From the NCBI GenBank assembly GCA_050084985.1, contig JBITNC010000001.1, positions 180,172,001 through 180,236,000 of the forward strand: DNA of 64,000 nucleotides, given 5' to 3'. Numbering within the stretch: position 1 is the first letter of the stretch; each line of letters begins with the position of its first letter. Source of the DNA: Nageia nagi (taxonomy: Eukaryota > Pinophyta). The notes beneath the pieces are model-generated. The model saw only the letters and a program-made list of their open reading frames with translations. It had not been told where the DNA came from and did no database searches. Positions 33,918 to 46,741 of this stretch are shown piece after piece. Both the position numbers and the translations under genes were made by a program.

Positions 33918-34330
33918 TGGTAGGTTTCTTTGGGTAGGAAGTGAAGAAAAGAGGAAGTTAGCTCTGATTTCTTTGAACAAATATGTAGGAAAAAGAGTTT
34001 GGAGGGTTTTTATTTGAGAAAAATAAAGCATTTTAGTGAAGCTCTAAGAGGAAAAGTAGGATGGAGATTAGCATTTGGAAGATGATAAGGAATGGATGAA
34101 AGTGTGCAAAGAAAAATATCTTTAAAATCATAATTATTTTAAAAGAATATAAAATCCTCCTTATGGATCCCCTTTTTGGAGTGACTTGGTCAAAATGAAA
34201 TCTATACTCACAAAACACACTACATGGGAATTGAGAAACGAAGAAAATATCTTCTTTTGGGAAGATGTTCCATTGAGAGATAAACCATCAATTGAGTATA
34301 AAAGATTTGAAAAAGTAGCATAATGAAAAA
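33918..34330 (+). pseudogene. LINE ORF2, part beyond the Copia insertion
   Basis: The plus strand reads FFGVGSEEKRKLALISLNK, matching the FLW-G---KRK-ALI-W-K block after the RT of plant L1 ORF2. It then gives DDKEWMKVCKEKY and LRNEENIFFWEDVPLRDKPS, matching the G--I-FW-D-W block. The same block occurs in the second LINE at 39710-39770. A zinc-binding C-terminal segment is not reached, so the 3' end is missing. Confidence 0.75.
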
Positions 34331-34849
34331 AAAAGAAAATCAGGGTCATGGATGATCCTAATCCTAAGTAAACGATTATCAAACTTACCTTGGTCCATTT
34401 AGCTATCTTAAAGTTGTTCCTATATTCTATTGTTTATTTTTGAAGCTAAAAATATTCTTGATTTAGTTTGATGATACCTTTTACAATATTTATTGATGCT
34501 TTTTACAATTTTGAGAAGAATGAAAATTTCTCTCTTTTTTTTTTTATAGAAAATTTCCCAAATTTTGATAATGGTGATCTTATTTTATTGTAAAAGATAA
34601 TAAATCATCTTATTTTTGGCTCAAACTAACATGAAACTAAAACTGCTTGATGAGATGAAACTATTGCATTAATACTTATTCTATGTTTATATATTTTTTT
34701 ATTTTCTATTGATTTATATATGAAACCTCTTGAGATGCTTAACATTCATAAGTTTTTTTTCTCTTATGCATCCATTATGGTAAATTTGTATGCCCTAAAT
34801 CTATATTTCCCAAATACAACATAAGACATAAGCTAATTTACTTTAAAAT
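34331..34849. other. Junction sequence between LINE and Gypsy scrap
   Basis: No recognisable gene or domain; AT-rich with several T runs. Confidence 0.4.
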
Positions 34850-35335
34850 TACCCTTAAGTTTCTTGTTTTCATTTATCTTTTCCTAATTTTCCATGAGGA
34901 CCAAATCATCAACTTAGAACTCCTTGGGTTGATTTTATTGTTATATATTTTCTTAACTATATTTTGATATACCTTTAGTTTATTGTATTGATTATTCTCT
35001 CATCAATTTACTATAGTTGTTGCAACCTTTTTTCTTATTTGCTCATGTAGAGTGATACCTCAGAGACTAGAGTGAAACTCTTAATCATGGGATCTCTATC
35101 TTTAGTTGTATAACAACTTCATCACCGTATACTAATGATAATGGAGTTGCTCTAATAGAATTCCATATACTAGTCCTATATGCCCATAGTGGATAAGGAA
35201 GCTGATTATGCTAATCCTTTATACGATTTGTAACTATTTTAGAAAGGATGCCAATAATTTTTAATTTTTTCTTAGACATTACATTGAGGGTAGTAAGGTA
35301 AATGAACACCTTATGGATAAATGAAAGTTATTTTT
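34850..35335 (-). pseudogene. Gypsy integrase C-terminal fragment
   Basis: On the minus strand: LKIIGILSKIVTNRIKD, then HNQLPYPLWAYRTSIWNSI, RATPLSLVYGDEVVIQLKIE, and after stops QPKEF-VDDLVL. This follows the W---LP-ALWAYRTS---ATP-SLVYG-EAV-P-E and P--F--GDLVL motifs of Gypsy (Athila/Tat-like) integrases. The core with the catalytic residues and all other domains are absent. No LTR could be tied to it. Confidence 0.75.
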
Positions 35336-36655
35336 AGGAGCATATTAGATATGCACATGAATTATGTAATTTTTATTGTCAATGTTATGATACTAAAATG
35401 ATGCAAATGTATTAGAAAGGGAAAGTATACACTTGTTTGTGTGTATTGATATTTTTAAATGATTATAGATTATAATTCTTAATTATAAATATTTTGTATC
35501 TTTTGACTTAATGGATTAATTATCATAATTGCTTATTAATAATTAAATACAATGAAAGGATTAAAAGTAAGGTAATTAAGGATAAATATCATATGGTTAA
35601 TTGTTTGGAATGTGTTTAAGATTAGTTCTATCCTATCCTTCAAACCTTAACTGCACTTATACCTACTTCTTTTGTAGATTGGTAGAAACTAAAGGATTGG
35701 TGATATGTTGCATGTGATATCGATTAAGCAGGTATAATGGTAATGTAGTGGCCTCTTTCATGAGATATGGGTAGGAAAGTGTAACAAACATCATTATCAT
35801 GAGAGGTGTTAATGGTATTTATCTTTTATCTCATGATGAAATAGAAATATAAAATAAATAATATAACAAGGCATCACACTAATGACATGTCTAAATTGTT
35901 ATGTAGTGTTAAAGAAAAAGCATATCACCCTTAGGTAATATATGTCGTAGCAACAATTCAACCTACATTATGGTTAAATTATCTACAAGTGTTGTGCTAG
36001 GAAATTGGAGAACCATAGTTGGTGTCTCTCTTAATAGTGGGGTTAAGAGAGGGAACCCCATTAATATTGTTATGCAAAAGTTGATTACTTCAACCCACTT
36101 GAGTGTTGATTACAATAATATAATACTCAAAAGTGAATATGCATTTATTGCCTATGATATAAATTACAGAGTGATGTTATAGGTAACCCATAATAGTAGT
36201 ATAGTAGAAAATGTGTATTGTAAAAATAAAAATGTATGATTTCTAAGGGTAGAAATAATGGGTCATTGTATTTTACTATTTGGAAAATAATTGTAAAAAT
36301 ATGAAACTTTAGAATTAGGATAAAAAGAAAACTCTTTTCTCATGCCTCGTAACACTAGTGACTCTCCATGGCTATGAAGTCAATAGTGGAAGCATTTCCC
36401 TAGAAACATAGTATAAAATTGAGCAAATTTAAAAATAATTCATTGTTTAAAATTTCAAAAGTAAAAATAATACACAATACCCTATCCTTTTCATGGAAAT
36501 TTGTCTACTCCCTATTGAAAGTGTAGCTCTACAAATAAAATTATAAATAAAAAGTAAATAAAGAAAGGACCAACAAGGAGAACTTGGATCCAAGCTTAAA
36601 AGCTTTCATTAATACAAGGAAAATTGTAGATTATGAAAAATTATGTACAAAAGGA
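35336..36655. other. Unassigned sequence between integrase scrap and second LINE
   Basis: No gene, RNA or element boundary is recognised. A 71-codon open frame at 35970-36182 (WRTIVGVSLNSGVKRGNP within it) has a faint RT-like flavour but too little to call. Confidence 0.4.
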
Positions 36656-39600
36656 AACCATGAAAAAGAGAATAAGAAAACTTCAGAGCAGAGTGGAGGT
36701 GGGAGATCCACCTCAAGAATTGGTAGATGAAGATTTTATGTTGGAACTTAAGGGCCTACAACCTCCCTGGTAAACAAATAGTTGTTATGAATCTCAGGAA
36801 GGAGCACAAATTAGATATTATATTAATATCTATTTGGTATTTTCTAATAATAGAGGGCTGACATTGATCTTATAAATTTGGGTAATACTAATCTCTACTT
36901 AAAGAAGTAGGTTCTAGCTTATTTTCTTCATTTAGTAATTCTAAAGATGGGTCGAATAGATTAGACTCAAAATGTCAATAATTAAAATTCATATGCAAAA
37001 GTCAACCTCAAACCACTAAAGAAAATAGATATTATATTGTTACAAGAAATAAATGTTGGAATGAATATCTTCAAAATAAAAAGGAAGATATGGAAGGAAG
37101 CATGGATTCTATGGAACCTAGTAGTAGTGAAGATACAAATAATTTTCTTCTCTTTAGTTAAATGTATATTAGTGGAGGTAACATGTTTAGATAATAACTT
37201 TTGCTTCATTTTATCTAATATTTTTGCTACAAATATGTTAGCCAACAGAAGAAGATTTTGGAAATAATTAGAAAACCACATAAATAGCTTTATTGATGAT
37301 ACATGGTTGTTAGGAGGAGATTTTAATTCCCCCCTTAACCTAGAGGATAAATTTGGAGGTATAACTAAATTGAAAACAAGTATGGATGATTTAAGAATAT
37401 TTATTGATGAAACAGGTTTGTCTAACTTAATACTGAAAGACTTTAAATTTACTTGGTCAAATAGAAGAAAAGGGATATGATTTATTCAAATAAGATTTAA
37501 TAAAATCCTTTCTTCTCTAGATTGGATAAAGGAATATCAAAATAATGAGTTAAAATATTTTTCATGAATAGCATAAGAATACAAACCTCTTTTACTTAAT
37601 ATGAATCCATATAAAAAAAAGAACTCGCCTTTTAAATTTGAATAAATGTGGATGACTCATCCCAACTTTAAGAAGAATTTGAAAGAATGGTGGAAAAAGA
37701 AAATACAAGGAAAAACCATGTATAGACTATCAAAGAAACTAGATAAAGTTGAAAAGAACCTCAAGAAATGGAACAAAATGATTTTCAAAAATGTAGCTCT
37801 CAAAAAATAAAGCCAAAAGGAGGAGCTAGAATTAATAGAACACAAAATTATTTGGAAAGGAAGAAATGAAGAATTAAGCAAACTGGAGAAATAATTTCTT
37901 TTAGATTACTACAATAACATCACATAAGAAGAAATGCATTAGAGACAAAAATCAAGAATTGCATGTTTCCAAGAAGGATATATGAATCCAAAGTTCTTTA
38001 AAATGGTAACTCTCAGGAGAACAAGTTTTACCAAAATTGTGGAAATAAAAAAGGAAGATGGATCTCTCACAAAAGATGAAGAGAAAATAAAAAATGAAGT
38101 AGTGAATTTTTACCAAAGATTACTAAGCCCATATTAGAAAGTCAATAAGAGAGCAATCAATCAGATCCTGGAAAGTATTCCTCTAATAATATGAGATAAA
38201 GAAAAATGGAATGTTACAAAGGAAATCAAATGATGAAGAAATCAGGAAGGTCTTGGCATTGATGAATAAAGATGAAACTCTTCGACCAAATGGATTTCCA
38301 GCAAGTGTCTTTCAACAAAATTGGGAAATAGTAGGTAAGGATATGAATCTTGCAATCAAAAAATTCTTTAAGAAAAGGAAAATATTAAAATAATGGCATA
38401 GTATATTCTTGGCACTAATTCCTAAGTCTCAAGAAGAAAAAGATTTTAAAGTATACAAACCAATAAGTTTATGTAATGTAATTTACAAAATCATTACAAA
38501 GATTATGGAAAAAATATTAAAGTTATTTCTTCCATTATTAATATCAACCGAGTAGGTTGGCTTTGTACATGGTAGGTAGATAACATATGGGATAGTGTTG
38601 ATGTGGTTCTTCATTCCCATCATAAGAAAAATAAAGCAACAATGATCCTCAAACTGGATATGTTAAATGCTCATGATAGAGTAAATTTGTTGTTTTTGGA
38701 ACTCATTCTCGAAAAATTTAGACTCTCTAATAAATAGAGGTGTTGGATCTAGGAGTGCATATCACACCTAAATTCTTAGTACTAGTAAACAGAGAAGCAA
38801 CATGTTTTTTTGAAATAAGTAGAGGATTAAGACAAGGAGTTCTTATTTCTTCATATCTTTTTATCATTATGAATGAAGAAGCTCTTGGGAGAACAATCAA
38901 AATAGTGAGGGAGAAATAAATTATAAAAAGAACTATAGTAGCAAAAGAATGTTCATCAACTACACACCACTAATTTTTTGATGACATAATCCTTATTGGA
39001 AAAGAAGAAAATAATGAAACAATTCAATTCAAAAAGGTACTACAATTATATGAAAGAGCTTCACATCATAAAGTAAACATCCATAAGATTAAGCTTTATT
39101 TGTTGAACACTATATAAAGGATAAAAATAATATTTCCACTATCTTAGGTTTCCAAATATATTCTCTGCCAACCAAATATTTAGATATGCCACGTTTCATT
39201 AGCAAATTACTCTCAAAATAATGGGGCAATTGAATAGACAAAATAAAATACAAACTAGATGGTTGGAAGGAAAAAACTTTGAGCTAATTTGGTAAATTGA
39301 ATTTGATAAAGAAAACCCTACAAAGTATACCCATTTATAGTGCCATGATGTTTAAAATACCAAGCTTTATATGTAAGAGAATCGACTAGATTTGTTGTAG
39401 ATTCATTTGGTGTATTGATCTACAAAAAAATATGGATTTGGTAGCATGGAAGAAAATATGTAAAGAAAAGGACCAAGGAGGATTAAGTATAAAGAAAACT
39501 CTCGATGTTAGCTAGGTTCTTAGAGGAAAAATGATATGGAGGCTAGAAGTAGAGAATGATAAGGATTGGATTAAAGTTTGTAGAGAAAACATCTTCAAGG

Positions 39601-40300
39601 GAAAAAATCCATTCTCATGGTATCAAACCCTTATATAGATCTCCCTTTTGAAAGGGACTAATGAATATCAAACGTATAATCACTAAGCACATCAAATGGG
39701 ATTTGGGAGCTGGTGATGAAGTGTAGTTTTGGGAAGATGTTTGGTTGAAAGACAAACCAATGATTTTTATATAAAAAATATAAAAGAGGTACTAAATGGA
39801 TTCTGGCCAATCAAGGAGAAAATGTTTTTGATTATTACAATAAAAATGAAGTTAAGTGGACTCTCAAAAAGCCAATTGAACCTAATATACAAAATTAGCT
39901 ATTGAGAGTGAAAAAAGAGGTGTTAAAAATAGGAGAGTTGTTAACAAAATAAGGGGATCAACCTAAATAGACTCTATCTAAGCATGGCATCTATACAATC
40001 AAACATGCAATTAAAAATATCAATAACACTCTAAGAATTGGCACCCCAAGCTCTAGAAAAAGGTTTGGTCTCAAGGGATTATTCCAAAAATATCTTTCTT
40101 TATTTAGACCCTAATACATAATAAACTACAAACTGTAGACAATCTGAAGAAAAGAGGTCTTCAAATACCTAATAGATGCTAGTTGTGCCTAAGAGAAAAA
40201 GAAACCATTAACCATACATTTGTATAGTGCTCTTTTACCTAAGAAATTTATAACACAATGAAAAAAGAGCTTCATTTTCAATGATCCAAACCACAAACAA
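36656..40300 (+). pseudogene. Second L1-type LINE, 5'-truncated ORF2
   Basis: Similarity to the LINE at 21541 begins near 36660 (GTGGAGGTGG-A-ACCCACC block) just before the endonuclease. ILCWNLRAYN at 36732 starts the domain, followed by LGGDFNSPLNLEDKFGG (about 37312). RT pieces include NGFPASVFQQNWEIVG (38297), KLDMLNAHDRV (38655), RGLRQGVLIS (38823) and FFDDIILIG (38971), with the F-DD core kept but other motifs altered. Near 40178-40237 comes a zinc-binding knuckle, C-LCLREKETINHTF--C, typical of the zf-RVT end of plant LINE ORF2. Stops and shifts are frequent. It is the same family as the first LINE and in the same orientation. Confidence 0.8.
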
Positions 40301-42560
40301 TTGGTGAGAGTATCCTACAATGGGAATCGACCATAACAAAGCAAATCAAGTCTACAAGCTAATGAAGGAAAATATTATTGAAAATCTTTTAGCCAATGTG
40401 GAAAAAATTGAGGAAAATAAAATATCTAATAATTAAATAAGAGTTGATGATATGATAAGAAGAGGAAAAAAATGAAGCATTATCAATAATCATTATGATC
40501 TTTTATCTCAAAAGTACTCTAAAAATATGGATGGAGGTTGACAAGTATATCAATCATCATAGCAATTATTACATTTTTCACATAAGATCTATAATGCATC
40601 AAATATACAATTATCAAAAAGGAATGTGTTGTCATTAAATTCATCATCAAGGCTACAAAATGGGCTCCCACTCCTCCATACAACTTCCTTTGAAACCCAA
40701 CAACTAAAATATAATACTCAAGCCCACTAACAAATTTTATAATAGAGCTTTCAGTCTTAGATTTATATCACACCAACAAATATGGGAGGGAAATTAGGTT
40801 TTACAGAATCCACTGATATCATCAACACAAGGAAAAATCAAGAAGCATGATGAATATTTCTTTGCACATGACAAATAGGATTTCATGAGGCATGTAGGGG
40901 ATTTGAGCATAGGCTTCAACCTATTTAGCTAACTCTTGTAAGGAAGGGAAATGCACAATTCATGGGAAAAAATAGTTTTCAATATGGAAATAGTTTTAGA
41001 GGAAATCTTCCTAAAAAATGAGGGTAAATAAATCATAAGAAAGTAAAATAATAAAAATATGGAAGAGGTGTAAAGAGTCCAGGGTGAAAATATTCAACAA
41101 AAAAAATATAGGATATGATACTATAGAACAAACATTTCATTGCCATGGGAAAAGGTGGTCAACCAAATAATGAGATACATCTCACTTGATGGAAGGCGTT
41201 TGGTTGTTAATTACTTTCCACTTTTCTCTATAAAGCCACTTCAAGTATGAAAATGAAGCAGTTAACTTCCTTTTATTTATTCTCTATTCCATTGAAATAT
41301 CCATCCAGAAAGTGAAAAATAATAAAGTTGAAGTTCCATTACACCAGTCAGTTATTAAACTAGTACATGAAATCCACTCAGCAAGACAACCTAGATTTCA
41401 ACCCTCTAATAGAACCATAATGGTGGATGAAGATGAAGAGGAAATTCCCTTTAAGAATATCATGGAAAGGAAACTTAAAAGGAAGATAAGGGTGAATGAA
41501 GTATCTAATGATGAACAAACTCGAGGATAATCTAGCACAAAAAGGCCAAATTAACACCACATATAAATCTTAAGCAATCTATATGATTAAAGAAAAAGGA
41601 GGGTGTAAAAAAAGAAGCAATGATAGAATAAAAAACAAGAAAGAATAAAGCAACAAGGTTGAACATCACTTACATGAAAAGGAGACATGAAGAATTCAAA
41701 GAAAAAGAGATGATGAAGAATGATACAAAAGAATCAAATTTAAGGGAGAACCAAATTAGGGGAGAAAGCATGCACTAAATCCCTATAGTAGAAAATATTA
41801 TTGAGGGGAACTTGCATAAATCCATAACTCTTTACAACATGAAACAACCTACACATAAATGGGTATAGTTTCCCCATTAGAGTAAGGTAAAGAAAATGAA
41901 GAATGAAGCATAAGGGAGGAGGAACAACAAAGCATCAAGAAAAGATTAAAATATAAATCCATCAAAATGCCTCAGAGTTTCACACTTCATAATCAAATGT
42001 TTGCATAAGAAATACTATAAGGAGGTATGCTCAATGCCTACTTTAAGGTCTGCCATTGTATACATCCCATAATAGAGAAAAAGGTGTGTGTATATATATA
42101 TATAAGTAAGAAAAATTACAACAAACTATCATTTCTTGATAAGGAAGAGCAAAAAACTTATGTTATGAAAATGGACCCCACTATGGGAAAACAATTTGGG
42201 AAATTCAACAAAACCATATATTTCACTCCTAAACCATTAAGAAGCTAGCAACCAAAGGAATCCAACAAGTAAGATCACAAAATGAGAGCTTCATTTTTTT
42301 AACTATAAATGTAATATATGTAAATCATGCCAATATAGATTTGAATGGGTAATAGATAAATGCTTCATTCTTTAAAGGTATTTGCTTCATTATATTTTGT
42401 ACTAGCAAAATATGCAACATTATTTGTTCTATATTATCTTTATATATGTAAGGGATTTCTATCAAATCATTTACATGTTGTAAAACGTTCAAAGACCCTT
42501 TCAAAACTCTATTCTTTTATTAATATCAATTTACTCGAATTTAATCAAAAATAAAAATCA
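40301..42560 (+). other. Possible 3' part of the second LINE
   Basis: No recognised domain. A 73-codon acidic/basic frame at 41312-41530 (VDEDEEEIPFKNIMERKLKR) is not assigned. A (TA)n run lies at about 42089-42104, and an A-rich end (CAAAAATAAAAATC) near 42547 could be a decayed poly(A) tail, which would make this the LINE 3' UTR. This is inference only. Confidence 0.3.
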
Positions 42561-42748
42561 TTATGATTTTTCTATAATTTCCCAACAAACTTTCTCAACC
42601 CATCAATGTCTTAAAAAAGGTTGCTTAAAGTCTTTGATAAGTAACTTGATATTTGGGGCATACACAATAATATAAACCCTTCAAATAATGGTAAATAAAA
42701 AATTAAAAATAAAGTAAATGGAAATTTTTAGAGCAATGATAATTGAAT

Positions 42749-43634
42749 ATCCATCATACCCACATAAGATTATTTATCTCAAAAAGACGCTTATGATTGC
42801 AAAATTAAGAACTATTTCACATGAATTATATAGTGAAATATGTAGGTAGATGTATAATACTTGAAATAAGATAGGATAAAAGAATTTGTAGTAGGTTTAT
42901 AACCTAAATTCCATATAATATCAGACTTATTTTCCCCTTATCTTCCTACTTTGTAAAGATATTAGATAAACCTATAATGATATTTTTAATTACAACCCAA
43001 TCCATAAATTCTTAAACTAAGATAACCAAAATAGAATTCATAATTTTATTATACATCTTAATTATGTTACAAATAATCATTTAGATACATAAATTATATA
43101 TAATTATATTTGGACAAATGTTGATAGGTTTTACAAACCATTAGATTTAAAGGACATTAAAAGATATCGTATCAATATCAAAAATAAATAAAAATTAGCC
43201 TATTATAAAAACATTATCAACCCAAAACTTGAACATCCATCTTACTCATATAAGATTATCAATCTCAAAAAGAAACTTATGATCATAAAATTAGTACAAA
43301 TTCATATGAACTGCAACTAGATGAACGATACCTAAAACACCATAGGATAAATGAATTTGTAATTTTTGTAACCTATATACCATAGAAGATGAAACTCATT
43401 TTCTTCTTAGCTATCAATTTTACAAAGATATTAGACAAACTTATAATGATATTTGTAAATACAAACTAATCCACAAATTTTTAAACCAAAGTAACTAAAA
43501 CAGTCTTGTAATTTTATTAAGAATCTTAATTTTAAATCTAATGAATCTTAATTTTGTTAGAAATAATCAGTAAAATATATAAGTGATATATATTTATCAT
43601 ATGGACATATTTTGGTAGGTTCTACAAACCATTA
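42749..43634. repeat. Two diverged direct repeats of ~395 bp, period ~488 bp
   Basis: ATCCATC-TAC-CA-ATAAGATTAT at 42749 recurs at 43235. Both copies share, in order, CTCAAAAAGA, TATGAT, GATAAA-GAATTTGTA, CAAAGATATTAGA-AAAC, TATAATGATATTT and a common end TACAAACCATTA (43143 and 43634). They may be a pair of short LTRs or a local duplication; no internal coding is seen. Confidence 0.7.
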
Positions 43635-44006
43635 ACTTGGACAATAGTTGATAGTCTACAACTTCCTTGCTTAGTTATGATGACTAGGATAAGATGAGAA
43701 GGATTGAAGGGATGTAATGTAGGTGAAGGTATATGCCACTGGGAGGTGGCGATGCTGAAAGGTTGCTAGGAACATATCGATATTGGTGGAGAGATAAACA
43801 ATGCGATGCTGTTGGGATCGCACAGATCATGGGTCGAATGCCTTAGGGGTTAATCTCCCTAAAATAATCTATCAAAAAATAGTGGCGACGATGGATCTAT
43901 GGTAGGCCACCTAGTGGAGGTGGTAGGGAGGCACCCAAAAAAGTTTTTTAGTTTTCAATATGTAAAAAAAAATAGATATAAAGTTTTTAATGAAGTTTTC
44001 CAAGAC

Positions 44007-44009
<3 letters not shown>

Positions 44010-44050
<41 letters not shown>
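44010..44050. repeat. (TA)20 microsatellite
   Basis: An uninterrupted AT run in the Copia-type leader. Its place matches the (TA)12 run at 32850 in the related element. Confidence 0.95.
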
Positions 44051-44052
<2 letters not shown>

Positions 44053-44553
44053 CAAATTATTCTCCCACTTAAATTCATTTAACATTGAGCGTATATATAT
44101 AACTCTATTTTTTTCATACAAAAGTATAAGAAATTTGTAAGAAAGAAAATTTGCAATGTATAATGAAAAAAGATACATTTTAATATTTGCAAAATTTTCT
44201 TTCTAAAAAAAAACTCTTCTTTTTGTTTAAAAAAAAAGGAACTTGCAAGGTACAAAAATGCAAAACTTTTAAGAGTTGCAAGATACATAATATATTATTG
44301 CTTAAGAAATTAGATTAAGAATATGATCATTAACATAAACATTGATAAGAAAAAAGCAACAATATATTATGTTATTTGAAGCAATTTTTACTAATAAATT
44401 GAACTTACATAGTTATAACAAAAAAATGTTAGTAACATAAAGTAACCAAAAAAAGGATAAGAGGTTATACCTCTAGATTGTTTTACCTCGTAAAAAAAAA
44501 GTTGAACCTCCAAATATGTTGAAGAGGAACCTCTAAGAAGCTTTGATACCAAA

Positions 44554-45071
44554 TAAAGGATTTAAGCTTTAAAGAACACAATCCTACTCTACCAAGATCA
44601 CTTTAAAGTTCACTCTAACATCAATACTCAAAGCATAAACACAATAGCCAATCTTACAAATTTGATACACATATAAAGTGGTTCCTCTCATACAAGATAG
44701 TAAAGCCATTAACTAAGATCTTTCTCTTTCACAAAGATAACTATTTTATAATACCTCTTTCTTCCTTTCCTAACATTAATCCTAGAGCATAGCTTTGTTT
44801 CTAATTTTTGTTTTTGTGAGTGATCACAAGAAGAGGGCCTTCTATTTATAGGCCAAAAACCTCCCTTGGATCACCCTTTTAACCATTGTACAAAAACATG
44901 ATATGCTTCACCCTTTTACCCAAGGGGTATGCTTATGAGAAGGAGTGTAAGATAAGTTACATTATCATATTCACTTAAATACTTAAGGTATCTAGGCATA
45001 CCTTTAAGTATTGATGAATTTACAAAGAAGAACATTACAAAACCTTACAATAATGCATTATACATCCCAAA
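44554..45071 (-). repeat. Copia-family LTR, about 518 bp
   Basis: Colinear with the LTRs at 25497 and 33413, ending ATTATACATCCCAAAC against their ATT-TACATTCCAACA. It is more diverged from both than they are from each other, so it stems from a different family member. Confidence 0.8.
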
Positions 45072-45239
45072 CTAACCCTCCATTATCCCCAACCATTAAC
45101 CTCATCATTTTTATTTCTTTACTAATAAATGGTTCTATTATCTATCTATAAACTCCAAATTGGTAAAGTTATTAACACTTAAAACCTAATTGATAAATTC
45201 TTTAAATAGAGTCCTATAGTTTTTGCTATCCATATTGTT

Positions 45240-46372
45240 GAAATGTTCAATTATATCTCTTCACATATTTTTTCACCCTCTAGAACATCTAATATCATCC
45301 ATCCCATTTACAAAGTTGGTACTCCCCTCAACCCTAGAACCTACAAAATGATTATGATCAATCATACCCTAATAAAAGTATTTTTCATAACTCATGAAGA
45401 GTTTCATATCTTGCTTTTTTGAAACACATAATCTTCATGCACCTGATCAAGATGGATTTCATAGAACCTATCACATTGTTGATCACATCCTAATTCTATG
45501 GGCCACCATTGAAGAATCTTGAGCCAAAAAATGGAAGGTTTATTATTACTTTATTGGCTTTCAAAAATCCTTTAATATTATCACTATACATCTACTATTG
45601 CAATGACTTAAGAACCTAGGGATCCCTAAAGATGTTATATCCATTCCCATGACATTATATGAACAAGTTATGGGTAAGACCCAAGTTGGATTTCATCTAT
45701 TTTATAGGGTATATAACACTATTGATGTGAAACAATGTTGTCCCCTCTCACCTACTCTATTTAGGCTCTATATTGATGAACTTGAATAATTAATCCCAAA
45801 CACCTTGGTCCCAAACGTGGCATGTTTCTTGCATGATTCTATTATTTCAATTTTTCTCTTTATAGATAATACCATTTTACTATCTTATATAATAGTTGGA
45901 CTTCAACATCAAGTTGATAACCTAAGTACCTTCGATAATAATCATGGTCTTGGAGTTAATATTAAAAAGGAAAACGTGATGTCCTTTAATAATTCAAGAG
46001 AAAATTATTCCAAAACCCACTTTATGTTCAACGGGAAATATATTGAGGTAGCCACTTCTTACACCTATTTAGATGTGTTCTTCACATGTACTACTTTTTT
46101 CTTGATACCAAACTTCTAAAACAATTTAAATAAAGGCTATGTTGCACTTATCAAACTTGAGATAGGATGTTTTCAAGTTTAATTCCAATATGTCTTGAAA
46201 AAAAAATCTTTTATGCTCTTATCTCTTTGGCTTTGCTTTATAAATATGAAGTTTAGGGACCTAGCTTGAGGTACTTTGATTGGGCCTGCATTGAGATGGT
46301 TTTAGTTACTATGCTCTCAACATCTAGTTGTGCCAAAAGAACTATCCTTCATTCTATTTACACCTACAAAGG
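45240..46372 (+). pseudogene. LINE reverse transcriptase of a second, distinct lineage
   Basis: Plus-strand frames give HPIYKVGTPLNPRTYKMIMI then NHTLIKVFF (45299), APDQDGFHRTYHIVDHI, KVYYYFIGFQKSFN, LYEQVMGKTQVGFH and DVKQCCPLSPTLFRLYIDEL (45727). The last is a close match to GVKQGCPLSPTLFGLYIDE. The catalytic FADD appears as LFIDNTILLS (45860), so an Asp is lost. It ends with YEV-GPSLRYFDWACIEMVL, like the YGCEVWGPSL motif. This set differs from the RQGDP/FVDD set of the two L1-type LINEs nearby and resembles RTs I associate with mosses, lycophytes and ferns. Stops are frequent. It stops abruptly near 46372 where another repeat begins. Confidence 0.75.
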
Positions 46373-46549
46373 AATTTTAATTAAATAAAAATACATCTTT
46401 TGGGTATTTAAAATGAATTATTTATTTAAGTGATTTAATGTTATTATTATTATACACTTTCATTACTTTCATGTTTTATTACAACAAGGTCAACCCGAAG
46501 ATAAGCCCAAGAAGGTGTTTTAATATAGATAATTCCTATAAGATGTCTA
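46373..46549 (+). repeat. Fragment of the ~1.05 kb long repeat (continues at 52006)
   Basis: AATTTTAATTAAATAAAAAT through GATAAGCCCAAGAAGGTGT matches the insides of the long repeats at 52340-52530 and 60820-61010. The copy is cut at 46549 by the inverted Copia element and resumes at 52006 (AGCATTAGAAATTG). Confidence 0.75.
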
Positions 46550-46741
46550 TATTAGAAATAATATATTAGATAATAGGTATCTACAATTATGTAAAGGCTA
46601 TTTAATAATAATAGCCTAGTTAATAGTTAATGGTATTTAATAATTAAGGTTTATGGTAATACAATTATTGTACATGAATGCTTCCTAACATTGTATTTAA
46701 ACCCTTCATGTTAAATAATTAATGATAGCTTCTTTCCAATA
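46550..46741 (+). repeat. 5' LTR of the inverted-interior Copia element
   Basis: Shares TAGATAATAGGTATCTACAA, TTTAATAATAATAGCC and AAACCCTTCATGTT with 51804-52000; roughly 10% different by eye. No primer-binding site follows it, as expected if the adjoining sequence was inverted. Confidence 0.9.

Larger units (their letters stand above)
21541..34330 (+). mobile_element. L1-type LINE, split in two by a Copia insertion
   Basis: The plus-strand LINE runs 21541-25496 and resumes at 33918-34330, interrupted by the Copia element at 25497-33912. ORF1 (DUF4283-like), an endonuclease and an RT are recognisable in order. The reading across the gap is continuous: a frame ending IDN before the insertion joins the segment leading to FFGVGSEEKRKLALIS after it, the usual post-RT motif of plant L1 ORF2. 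No poly(A) tail is seen; similarity to the second LINE (36656) ends near 34320. The 5' edge is approximate. Confidence 0.75.
43660..45071 (-). mobile_element. Leader plus 5' LTR remnant of a Copia element related to 25497-33912
   Basis: A CTTTGATACCA primer-site complement at 44541-44551 is followed by an LTR (44554-45071). That LTR shares long blocks with the 500 bp LTRs at 25497 and 33413, for example TTCTATTTATAGGCCAAAA, TTGGATCACCCTTTTA and TAAATACTTAAGGTATC. Left of the primer site the leader shows the same layout as the intact element: a (TA)20 run about 500 bp away and a GC-richer patch beyond it (43720-43930). Gag-pol and the 3' LTR are missing. The LTR start is mutated (TAAAGG instead of TGAGAG). 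Confidence 0.8.

Noticed and set aside
35970-36182. Possible RT fragment (VKRGNP resembling RQGDP)
   Set aside because: A single six-residue resemblance with no neighbouring RT motif in order.
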